Source of the DNA: an uncultured Selenomonadales bacterium
GTDB lineage: Bacteria > Bacillota > Negativicutes > Selenomonadales > Selenomonadaceae
Direction: 5' to 3'
Length of the DNA: 13,231 nt
NCBI GenBank assembly: GCA_947165405.1
Contig: CAMVAG010000038.1
Coordinates: 1-13,231 of the forward strand
Part shown: piece after piece, positions 6,244 to 13,231 of the stretch
Layout of the letters: each line of letters starts with the position of its first letter
Position numbering within the stretch: the stretch's first letter is position 1
Made by a program: the position numbers and the translations under genes
Notes under the pieces: model-generated
Told to the model about the DNA's origin: nothing
The model's database searches: none
What the model saw: the letters and a program-made list of their open reading frames with translations, nothing else

Positions 6244-7758
6244 ATGGGATACTATTTCATTTCCGTCGGCGGTTCGGGTGCACGCGTCTTGGAGTCGCTG
6301 ACTCATCTGTGTGTGGCAGGTTTGATGCCAAATCAAGAAAAAGAAGGTCATCTCTATGTAATGTCAATCGACCCTGACACCGGCAACGGCAACTTGACGC
6401 GCACGGGCACGCTGTTGAATTGCTTGAATAAATTTCAAGATGTTCAAGTAGGAAAGGGAACACCGCTCTTGAAGACGCCTTTAAGATTGCCCAAGCCTTT
6501 CTTCTGGAGTCCCGCCAAGTTGGATACAAATCTGGACAGAGTCATTTCTTATCAGCACTACAGCGAGCAACCTATCGGCAAGCTTTATGAATCTCTCTAC
6601 ACCAAGAAAGAACGTCAAACCATTCTCAACGAAGGCTTTAGAGGTCGTCCCTCAATCGGCGCGGCTGTTATGGGTCTTAAAGCAAAGGCGGACGTGGAGT
6701 CTGCTTTTCATAACCTCATAGATGCCGTGAAAAGCGACGTACAAACAAACGGTTCGGCTCAAATCTTTCTGGCGGGGTCTGTTTTTGGCGGCACGGGTGC
6801 AGCAGGATTACCGACCATTGCACGCATTTTACGTGAAAACAGAGAGCTCAAGCAACATTGCCAAGAAGGTAAGATACGTATCGGCGGCGCGCTGTTGTTA
6901 CCTTATTTTTCTTTTGCTCCTACGGCGCAGCAAAAAAAAGAAAGCGGACTGTTCGCTTCTTCAGATAATTTCTTGACTAATACGAAGGCGGCTCTGCGCT
7001 ATTATTCCGACACCGGCGGAAGCGGTTATGACTCAATGTATTTCGTCGGTGACGAGACTATGTTACCTATGCCTGTCTTCAGCGTGGGAGCGGCCAATCA
7101 ACGCAATGATGCACATATCGTTGACTTTTTCGCAGCAATGGCTGCAGTGCATTTCTATTGCGGCAACGAGGGAAAACATTGCTATTATATTTCCCGCGAA
7201 AAAGACAGAGTGTTTCAATGGCAAGATTTGCCGGACGTGACCATGTATGACGACACAAAGGTGTCCGTGCGGGAGTACTTCGTGCAATTTACCCGCTTCA
7301 TTCTCGCTTATCTGCATATCGTCAAGCCGGTATTGCCAAATCTTGCCAACGGCAAAGAACCGGCTCATGCACACCCGTGGTATAAAGATTATTGGAAGGA
7401 TAAAATAGATGTGAACGCCTCTGACGTGCGCAACTTTGAGCAATATGCCGAGCAATTTGTCGTGTGGCTTGATCAAGTTGAACATTCGGCAGGTGCCCGC
7501 TCCGTAGAATTGATTAACCCTAAGGTTTTCAGCACAAAGAACAATCAAGCAAAGATAATGCCCGATTTCTTCTCGACGATGGACTACGGCAACGGCAAAG
7601 TAAATATTAACGAGGTAAGAGCGCGTTTGGCCAGAGGCAAGCGCAGAAAAAGAAGCATTACAGAAATGATTTTTGGTTCCAAGAAAGACACAGAGAGTAC
7701 GGAAGAAGGTTTCGGACTCTTCTTGCGGCGGCTCTACGACAGTTGCGCATCAAATTAA
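6244..7758 (+). CDS. Tubulin/FtsZ-superfamily protein (Tubulin_2-like)
   Basis: This 504-residue cytoplasmic protein is a probable GTP-binding, possibly filament-forming member of the tubulin superfamily. It opens with a Rossmann-type strand and glycine loop (VGGSG at 8-12, like the first nucleotide loop of FtsZ), has SIDPD at 41-45 where an acidic loop is expected, and carries the signature GGTGAAG at 182-188, close to the GGTGTG phosphate-binding loop of FtsZ and tubulin. A downstream segment, NDAHIVDFFAAMAA (288-301), could contain the acidic catalytic loop and long helix, with D294 a candidate. The C-terminal 200 residues are not recognisable to me and include a very basic patch, KRRKR (466-470). 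The ATG at 6244 follows GGGGG (6231-6235). It is not a cell-division FtsZ: motifs are divergent and the neighbours are different. A plasmid TubZ is also unlikely, since no centromere or TubR-like gene is seen. GTPase activity is inferred. Confidence 0.8.
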   Translation: MGYYFISVGGSGARVLESLTHLCVAGLMPNQEKEGHLYVMSIDPDTGNGNLTRTGTLLNCLNKFQDVQVGKGTPLLKTPLRLPKPFFWSPAKLDTNLDRVISYQHYSEQPIGKLYESLYTKKERQTILNEGFRGRPSIGAAVMGLKAKADVESAFHNLIDAVKSDVQTNGSAQIFLAGSVFGGTGAAGLPTIARILRENRELKQHCQEGKIRIGGALLLPYFSFAPTAQQKKESGLFASSDNFLTNTKAALRYYSDTGGSGYDSMYFVGDETMLPMPVFSVGAANQRNDAHIVDFFAAMAAVHFYCGNEGKHCYYISREKDRVFQWQDLPDVTMYDDTKVSVREYFVQFTRFILAYLHIVKPVLPNLANGKEPAHAHPWYKDYWKDKIDVNASDVRNFEQYAEQFVVWLDQVEHSAGARSVELINPKVFSTKNNQAKIMPDFFSTMDYGNGKVNINEVRARLARGKRRKRSITEMIFGSKKDTESTEEGFGLFLRRLYDSCASN

Positions 7759-7784
7759 CTCGGTGAATGACAAGGAGGATTTCT

Positions 7785-10700
7785 ATGCCGGATAAATTAT
7801 TTCCATTACTTCCAAAGCTTTCTGTCAAGGCTCCCATTGCGCCTGTCATTGCCGGGCAGTGGGAAGATGCGACCGGTCCGCTGGGAACGACTCATTTCTT
7901 GAAAGGACTGGCTGACGGTCTCGAAGTAGCAAACAATGAAAGAAAAATAGACAGCATCGATTCCATTCCGGATATCTGGGCCAGACCGATTCTCTTTAGA
8001 ATGGCACTCTTTGCGTCCACAGGCTTTGATGCAAGTCTTCATAAAAAGGTGCTCGGCGAATGGCGTGCGTTGCTGGCCATGCTTGCCTTGCAAGATACGC
8101 GACATTTGCGTCTTACGGTAGAGGCAGTGCATCTTGGTCAAGCCGGTCAACTTGGCGAGACCCTTTTGGATTTGGCACCGCAAGATTCGATTAGCGAGAG
8201 CGGTGAGGCAGCGAAATCCGACTGGAGCAATATTTACGTAATTTCTTATAACGGTATACCGTTGGCTATCACCTCACCTACAACTCTTATAGCGGCGGCG
8301 GCGGACTACAGCACTGCACTGGCCGGGCAACTTTCAGAACCGTGGAGCAACGACGGACGACATCTTATTGACCCCATACCTCACCTAAGACCCAATGAGT
8401 TGGGCGGACTGCACCTGTGGCTGAAAGAATTAAAGAAAAGCTTGGTTAAAATGATACCGGCGGACGAACAGGAAAACAACGAAACCTGCAACCGCTTATT
8501 CAAAGCAATGGATGACTATATGCAAGATATACTTAAGCGGGCGGGCGGCACTTTTTCTGTGGTGGGCAGCCTTATACCTGCAGGGCTGAATATGCATATC
8601 GGTGCATTTAAATTCTTGGACAAAAAGATACAAGCCGAACCGCCCAAGCCGCAGGATTCTGCAGTGCTTTTGCGCACAAGCAAGGCACGCGATTCTTCCA
8701 AGCCGTTACTGCTCGTCTCACCGCAGATATTGCATTATTTGTCTGAATCCAGAGGGCTGTCGCCTGCACAAATCGTCGTTTGGTCCGGTCTTACTGCCAG
8801 CAACATAAAAGAGCAGTCACTAACCGACGACAAAAAGACGATTGACGGCGTGTCGCTGGGAAATGCCGAGTGGCGTCGCCCGGAAGATTTTTTCACGGAG
8901 CGTCTTGTCGTTCAAGATGGAGGCAATGCATGGAAAGGTCTTCTTAAGGCACCGGGCAGCGAAATCTTGTCACAAGGCGACATGAGCATTATATTGCCAT
9001 TGCAACCTGAAATATTGGAATATTTCACTCCGCAAGAGATAATACGCAATCTTCACATAGAGAAAGTGGACAACGATATTAAAGTGCAGTTTACCTTCCC
9101 GATCTCCGGCATAGGCGACGAGAAAAATGCCGAATACACGGCGGAAAAATTTTATCCGATGCAGGAAGTCATATATTTGACACTCGAAGTGCCGGTCATT
9201 GAGATATGGCCGAATTTCAAACGACCCGGCTGGGAAAAATACTACCTGTATTATGAAAACAGCGAAGCACAAAACAACACGCAAGAGGCAGGTTACGATT
9301 TTTTTTATGTCTATCCTTGGGCTTATGGAAAAGAAATTGCAGGCGATACACCCAAGAAAGGTCTGGTCAATCTTTACACGGCACTCCTTTCCGGCTTCCC
9401 CGAAGCACTCATTTGCACGGTGAACTTGACGGCGGAAGGTGACATTTATGCGGGGATTTTACTCCTCAATGAACCTGCCCCGGTGCCGGCGCAAATGGGA
9501 CAAACATGGCAGATAGGAATAGACTTCGGAACTTCCAGCACCATGCTCTTTTGCCGAAACGGTACCGGTACGCCACAGCCGCTTGCCTTGCAATCGAACC
9601 TCTTCCAAGTGACGGAAAGCGGCGGTCTGCGCAACCGTACCTATCGAAATTTTATTCCCTCCTCCACAGCCGATCAACAGTCCGGCTCCTTCTTGAGTAT
9701 TTTCCAGCTTTTGAACGTAAATACTTTGAAAGGCAACCTCCCGAATATCCGTCCTTTGCAAGACGGCAATGTTTTCTGGTTGTTAAGTGCCGACGGTCCC
9801 GACGCAACTGATTTCCGCGATAACAGCGGTCGGATTGATGCCAATCTCAAATGGAAAGATGACGATGTAGGTCGTTTAAAAGTGGCGGCCTATGTTAAGC
9901 AGATTTGCTTGCAGAGCTTGGCGGAAGCAGCGAAAAGAGGCGTGGGGACAATTTCTTGGAACTTCTCCTATCCGACGGCGTTTTCGGCAGACCAAGAAAT
10001 AACATTCAAAAATACTTGTAAAAAGGCCGTAAAGGAAGCCACGCAAAATTCCGGTTTTGCAGCCGCCAATTCTCAACAGCAGGAGTATTGGCCGGAAAGC
10101 AAAGCGGGAGCCTACTATTTCGATAAGCTTAGCGGAAATCATTTTGCCGGCGGTGCCATATGCTTGGACATCGGTGCCGGTACGACGGACGTTTCCGTTA
10201 TAAGCGGCAACCCTGCCAAGATTGTCTATCACACCTCCTTGCAATTCGCAGGTCGCTACCTCTTCCAATCCCTCTATAATCATTATGATATATTCGCGCC
10301 GTCTTTGAACGTCGGAGGAATGGACAAAGAAAAAAGAAACGCCCTGATTGATGCCGATATGCGCAAGCACAGTGAGGAATACCTCTACGGGCTGACGAAT
10401 ATGACCGGTCGAAGCGATATTCGCAGGGTATTGCAACTTGCCCAATTCGCAGCGGCAGGCGTTTTCTATTATCTTGGAGGATTGGTGAATCTGTTGCATG
10501 AGAAAGGAATTTATCAAGGCGACGACGTGCCGGAAATTTATGTCGGCGGCAACGGTTCGCGAATCTTCCCTTGGATTTGCGGCGGTGAGTTCTCGGAGGA
10601 CAATCCTTATATCACGGTATTTCAAGATATGCTCGTTGCAACAAGCGGTTTGTCGGCGGATTACGGCTTCCGAATGGTTTTATCGGACATGCCCAAAGTT

Positions 10701-11141
10701 GAAGTGGCTCGCGGCATGATTGAGGATAAACCTCTTCACCATGATGACTTCTTCGACGTGAATAAAATAGCAAAGGCTCTCTTCGGTGAAGAAAGAGGCA
10801 GAAACCCGCTCATTGCCAATTCTGTTTTTGCAGGGGATGATTTCATTATACAAGGTGAGCCGCGTAAGAAGACGGAATTCATCTCTGCTTACGACATCCA
10901 AAACGGCATAAGTATCAGGAAAGTCAACGAACTGCGCTCTTTCATGGAAGAATTTAACGCCAATCAATATATCTGGGGCGACAGTATCAACATCACCGAC
11001 CAACAATTTGCAAGAGTGGCCAGAACCGTCCAAGGCGAGTACGGCAAGCAGATTCCGAAAAAAGATCCGAAGAAAATTTTTGTGGAGCCGGTCTTTATTT
11101 TGGAAATGAAAGGTTTTATGGAGATGGTTGCCAATGATTAA
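7785..11141 (+). CDS. Large protein with C-terminal Hsp70/actin-type ATPase domain
   Basis: This 1118-residue cytoplasmic protein has an actin/Hsp70-superfamily ATPase in its C-terminal half. Phosphate-1 loop: D580-F-G-T-S-S (IGIDFGTSST). Phosphate-2 loop: D795-I-G-A-G-T-T-D. Adenosine loop: G921-G-N-G-S (IYVGGNGSRIF). An Hsp70-like WNFSYPTAFS segment lies between the first two. No substrate-binding domain of the DnaK type is evident after the ATPase. The first 570 residues match nothing I know. They contain a helical part (about 45-110, with PDIWARPILFRMAL), a substrate-like alpha/beta part and a Tyr-rich beta part (about 430-520). The ATG at 7785 follows AAGGAGG (7772-7778) by 6 bp; an ATG at 7767 lies upstream of that site and is rejected. 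It starts 26 bp after the tubulin-like gene and overlaps the next gene by 8 bp, which suggests coupled translation and a shared complex. It could act as a chaperone-like or filament-forming ATPase. Confidence 0.85.
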   Translation: MPDKLFPLLPKLSVKAPIAPVIAGQWEDATGPLGTTHFLKGLADGLEVANNERKIDSIDSIPDIWARPILFRMALFASTGFDASLHKKVLGEWRALLAMLALQDTRHLRLTVEAVHLGQAGQLGETLLDLAPQDSISESGEAAKSDWSNIYVISYNGIPLAITSPTTLIAAAADYSTALAGQLSEPWSNDGRHLIDPIPHLRPNELGGLHLWLKELKKSLVKMIPADEQENNETCNRLFKAMDDYMQDILKRAGGTFSVVGSLIPAGLNMHIGAFKFLDKKIQAEPPKPQDSAVLLRTSKARDSSKPLLLVSPQILHYLSESRGLSPAQIVVWSGLTASNIKEQSLTDDKKTIDGVSLGNAEWRRPEDFFTERLVVQDGGNAWKGLLKAPGSEILSQGDMSIILPLQPEILEYFTPQEIIRNLHIEKVDNDIKVQFTFPISGIGDEKNAEYTAEKFYPMQEVIYLTLEVPVIEIWPNFKRPGWEKYYLYYENSEAQNNTQEAGYDFFYVYPWAYGKEIAGDTPKKGLVNLYTALLSGFPEALICTVNLTAEGDIYAGILLLNEPAPVPAQMGQTWQIGIDFGTSSTMLFCRNGTGTPQPLALQSNLFQVTESGGLRNRTYRNFIPSSTADQQSGSFLSIFQLLNVNTLKGNLPNIRPLQDGNVFWLLSADGPDATDFRDNSGRIDANLKWKDDDVGRLKVAAYVKQICLQSLAEAAKRGVGTISWNFSYPTAFSADQEITFKNTCKKAVKEATQNSGFAAANSQQQEYWPESKAGAYYFDKLSGNHFAGGAICLDIGAGTTDVSVISGNPAKIVYHTSLQFAGRYLFQSLYNHYDIFAPSLNVGGMDKEKRNALIDADMRKHSEEYLYGLTNMTGRSDIRRVLQLAQFAAAGVFYYLGGLVNLLHEKGIYQGDDVPEIYVGGNGSRIFPWICGGEFSEDNPYITVFQDMLVATSGLSADYGFRMVLSDMPKVEVARGMIEDKPLHHDDFFDVNKIAKALFGEERGRNPLIANSVFAGDDFIIQGEPRKKTEFISAYDIQNGISIRKVNELRSFMEEFNANQYIWGDSINITDQQFARVARTVQGEYGKQIPKKDPKKIFVEPVFILEMKGFMEMVAND

Positions 11142-12438
11142 AATCACAGGTAAGTTGCGGCTCTTGGCATTATGCTTGAGTCTGGTCGTCGGTATTGCTT
11201 TGGCACCAATGTCGGTATCTGCGACCGGCGAGGAATCGGAAACTTCGCAAGCGCAAGATAATCAGGGGCAAAGAAGCAATAAAGTCTTTTCGCAACCTCA
11301 AGAAGGCGGCGCAGAGGCAGATAATAAAGATGGAAGCGACGCAGAGGCAGATAATAAAGGTGACGAGGTAACCGAATCGTCGAAAGAGCCGGGAGAACCC
11401 GAAAAAGCCGAGACTCAATCGAAGGAACCGCAACCCCCCGATGCCGCCCAAAATCCTGCGCCGGTTGACCAAGCGAGCGAAAATACAAGAACGCAAGAGC
11501 AATTAAACACGAGAGAAAACGAACGGGACAATAACAAATCAGACAATATAAAATCGGACGAGCCCGGAATTTTCCACAGCATTTTTACGATAGTGCCCGG
11601 CCTGCTCATTGTCTTGTGTATCATTGCCCTTTGGAAACACGTCTACGGTCTGAAGCAAAGATTGAGAGCGGCCGAAGACCAACTGAAAAAGATTACTCCA
11701 CCTAAAAGCGAGGGATTCGCAGAATTGAGAACGAACCGACCGAAAGAAAATCTCTTCTCAAGCAGAGAATCCGAAGAATTGAGAAAGATTGAAGAAAGAT
11801 TGACCGCGCTTGAACAGTCAGTAAGAGATATTGTTACTCTCTTGAACCGCAGGGAAGAGCAATCGACAAAAATTCCACAGCAAGGTTTTCCGCGCACAGT
11901 CTCGACTGCGACGAATACGCTCCCGCAAGCTCCTCAACTCAACAAAGGTGCTTTGATTCACGGTGACACAATCGGAGCCAAACCGATTCCCGAACCTGCC
12001 AAGAGTTTGCAAGATTCTTCCAAAATCAAAGATATTGTCACAGCTTTCAACGAAATGATGCGCAAGCCTGCCACGACGACCATGAGCGGTCTTAATATGA
12101 GACAACAATTTATGAAGGACTATAAAATAATTGCGTTCAAATGCGTTAACTTTGAGGAACGAGTAAATCGTCCTGAAGATAAGCCTCGATTTGCAACCTG
12201 TACGACGTCGGAAAGCACACTGTGGGGTGTACCGCTCCAAGATGGCACTTCTTTGGCTGTGCTGCCCGGTCTGCGTAATTATGAAAGCACCGCTCACGAC
12301 CAAGGCGGTTTAAAAGAACTCTTTGAATCCGGCTACACCGGCGGCAGTTACCGAAAAATAGAAGTTATAGAACCGGCCATTGTGACTCGCGATTTTCAGA
12401 TTATCAAGCGGGGTAAATTGCGTCTCAGTCATTACTGA
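11134..12438 (+). CDS. Signal-peptide, single-pass membrane protein with coiled coils
   Basis: Family not recognised. The 434-residue protein begins at ATG 11134, inside the end of the ATPase gene (8-bp overlap) and 10 bp after GGAG (11120-11123). A signal peptide with KLR and a hydrophobic core ends near SVSA, about residue 30. About 115 acidic, Gln/Asn/Lys-rich disordered residues follow, including a duplicated AEADNK unit (60-65 and 70-75). A membrane helix lies at about 151-171 (FTIVPGLLIVLCIIALW) and is followed by basic residues, so the N-terminal part should be outside and the rest in the cytoplasm. After it come two coiled-coil stretches (about 174-186 and 212-240), a linker, and a globular C-terminal domain (about 295-434) with LWGVPL and AVLPGL. 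It is well placed to connect the envelope lipoproteins with the cytoplasmic ATPase and tubulin-like protein. That connecting role is inferred. Confidence 0.8.
   Translation: MIKITGKLRLLALCLSLVVGIALAPMSVSATGEESETSQAQDNQGQRSNKVFSQPQEGGAEADNKDGSDAEADNKGDEVTESSKEPGEPEKAETQSKEPQPPDAAQNPAPVDQASENTRTQEQLNTRENERDNNKSDNIKSDEPGIFHSIFTIVPGLLIVLCIIALWKHVYGLKQRLRAAEDQLKKITPPKSEGFAELRTNRPKENLFSSRESEELRKIEERLTALEQSVRDIVTLLNRREEQSTKIPQQGFPRTVSTATNTLPQAPQLNKGALIHGDTIGAKPIPEPAKSLQDSSKIKDIVTAFNEMMRKPATTTMSGLNMRQQFMKDYKIIAFKCVNFEERVNRPEDKPRFATCTTSESTLWGVPLQDGTSLAVLPGLRNYESTAHDQGGLKELFESGYTGGSYRKIEVIEPAIVTRDFQIIKRGKLRLSHY
11311..11370 (+). repeat. 30-bp tandem duplication inside the disordered region
   Basis: Two 30-bp units start at 11311 and 11341. 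Their first 19 bases (gcagaggcagataataaag) are identical and the rest has diverged. The period is a multiple of three, so the frame is kept, and the products are AEADNKDGSD and AEADNKGDEV. It looks like a recent in-frame expansion in a length-tolerant spacer. Confidence 0.7.
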
Positions 12439-12500
12439 ACCCGTGAAAGATATGCCGAACGAGCTTTGCAGGAAAAATGTTGAATGGGAGTGTGGAATAG

Positions 12501-13231
12501 TTGGATAAAAATCTGACCGTGCAGGAAGCACTCACAGAACTGCTTGCCGAAAAAAAATCTTTGCTTAACGACAGCAAAACACTGGTGGCGGCATTGAAAG
12601 AACATGCGCCGGCGCACTCCAATAAAGTAGCATTATTCCGTAAAGCCCTGTTGGAGACCAATATCGGTGAAGCTTTGATGGTGGCTGACGGATTAAGTCG
12701 CGATGCTCGTGCAAAGGCGGAAGCAGAAGCGGTGGCACGTCTGCAGGAAGTTCATATGACGAAAAAAAATGCCCTGTTTGTCGTGCAAACGTTGACGGAG
12801 GCAATGGGCTGGAATCGGGAACCGCCCCCCAAGACTGCTGCCGATTATTACAACGACGGCATTGCTGCCATAAATGCGGGAAATCATGATAAGGCTTTGG
12901 AGGACTTCAGCCAAGCCATACAAATGGATTCAACGTATACCGACGCATACAGCAAGCGCGGCATGATTTACGCCAAAATGGAGCAATATGATAAGGCAAT
13001 CTCGGACTACAACAGCGTCATTGAGCAGGATTTGAAAAATACCGATGCCTATCGTGAGCGCAGCATGTGTTACTATTTGCTGAATCAATACAAAAATGCC
13101 TTGCAAGATTTAGACAAGGTCGCTCAACTGGGTGCTGATGACGAAGCTCTTCACCGTATGCAACTGCTTTTGCATCAAAAGTTGACAGCTGCTGCGAGCG
13201 GCAGTGAGCTGAAGTTTGTTCCCGAATCGCC
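12501..13231 (+). CDS. TPR protein with N-terminal helical module (3' end outside window)
   Basis: The frame is open from TTG 12501 to the window end (243 codons), so the gene is partial. TTG is chosen because an in-frame TAG lies immediately before it (12498-12500), GGGAG (12486-12490) is 10 bp upstream, and the reading starts MDKNLTVQEALTELLAE. Residues 1-105 are helical, with the pattern LL-D...L...AP...L..AL...I...RLQ...FVV.TL.EAMGW. This resembles a small module found at the N-terminus of various bacterial signalling or J-domain-type proteins, but I am not sure of that. Residues about 112-220 form roughly three tetratricopeptide repeats (YYNDGIAAINAGNHDKALEDF, then two more). TPRs bind protein partners, so this is a likely cytoplasmic scaffold for the system. 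It is 62 bp after the coiled-coil gene and shows no signal peptide. Confidence 0.8.
   Translation, partial: MDKNLTVQEALTELLAEKKSLLNDSKTLVAALKEHAPAHSNKVALFRKALLETNIGEALMVADGLSRDARAKAEAEAVARLQEVHMTKKNALFVVQTLTEAMGWNREPPPKTAADYYNDGIAAINAGNHDKALEDFSQAIQMDSTYTDAYSKRGMIYAKMEQYDKAISDYNSVIEQDLKNTDAYRERSMCYYLLNQYKNALQDLDKVAQLGADDEALHRMQLLLHQKLTAAASGSELKFVPES

Noticed and set aside
5716..6351. 211-codon open frame on the minus strand
   Set aside because: It covers the four-helix membrane protein gene and the start of the tubulin-like gene, both of which have good ribosome sites and plausible products.
6244..7758. Tubulin-like gene as a plasmid or phage TubZ segregation system
   Set aside because: No adjacent small DNA-binding protein, centromere-like iterons, replication or phage genes are present, and the neighbours are envelope proteins.
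7767..7784. Upstream ATG for the actin-type ATPase gene
   Set aside because: The AAGGAGG site lies downstream of this ATG and is correctly spaced for the ATG at 7785.
9299..9306. T8 run in the ATPase gene as a programmed frameshift or sequencing error
   Set aside because: The frame stays open and conserved loops appear downstream in the same frame. Similar 8-base A or T runs occur in the radical SAM, trkA and tubulin-like genes, so they look like ordinary composition.
9876..10625. 249-codon open frame on the minus strand
   Set aside because: It lies wholly inside the actin-type ATPase gene, shows no recognisable motif, and the plus frame carries the conserved phosphate-2 and adenosine loops.
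1..13231. CRISPR array, tRNA, rRNA, insertion sequence or transposase
   Set aside because: No repeat-spacer pattern, RNA-gene consensus, terminal inverted repeats or transposase motifs were seen on either strand.

Overview
The window looks like a chromosomal segment of a bacterium with Bacillota-style translation signals: AAGGAGG-type ribosome binding sites lie before several genes, and the composition is intermediate in GC with many A and T tracts. The two lipoproteins, the signal-peptide protein and the HtrA-type protease would suit a diderm Firmicute such as a Negativicute. That placement is inference from style only and is weak. Everything is on the + strand and gene density is high.

Region 1 (1-3034) is housekeeping: a B12-binding-domain radical SAM protein of the TIGR03960 type, then trkA, the NAD-binding regulatory subunit of Trk potassium uptake. 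They are joined by an array of 7-bp repeats that forms the last codons of the first gene and runs in register up to the trkA start codon, so it includes trkA's ribosome binding site.

Region 2 (3035-3261) is a 227-bp gap. It holds a very good sigma70-type promoter (TTGCAA, 17 bp, extended TGATATAAT), an inverted repeat straddling its -35 box, and a 19-codon ORF of doubtful meaning. I see no convincing terminator.

Region 3 (3262 to the window end) is a tightly packed operon that continues beyond the window. In order it encodes an HtrA-like serine protease lipoprotein, a von Willebrand A (vWA)-like lipoprotein, a four-helix membrane protein, a tubulin/FtsZ-superfamily protein (GGTGAA signature), a 1118-residue protein with an Hsp70/actin-type ATPase at its C-terminus, a signal-peptide protein with one membrane helix and coiled coils, and a TPR protein cut by the window end. 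Spacings are 41, 31, 18, 26, -8 and 62 bp.

The simplest reading of region 3 is a trans-envelope machine. Two nucleotide-dependent cytoskeleton-type proteins sit in the cytoplasm, a membrane-spanning coiled-coil protein and a four-helix protein connect them to the envelope, and two lipoproteins (one metal-site adhesion-like, one protease) act outside the cytoplasmic membrane. Comparative genomics has, from memory, already linked a tubulin-like family to vWA proteins in a proposed membrane-remodelling system (Makarova and Koonin). The pairing here with an Hsp70/actin-type ATPase and an HtrA lipoprotein may be a variant that has not been characterised. Its function cannot be read from sequence alone.
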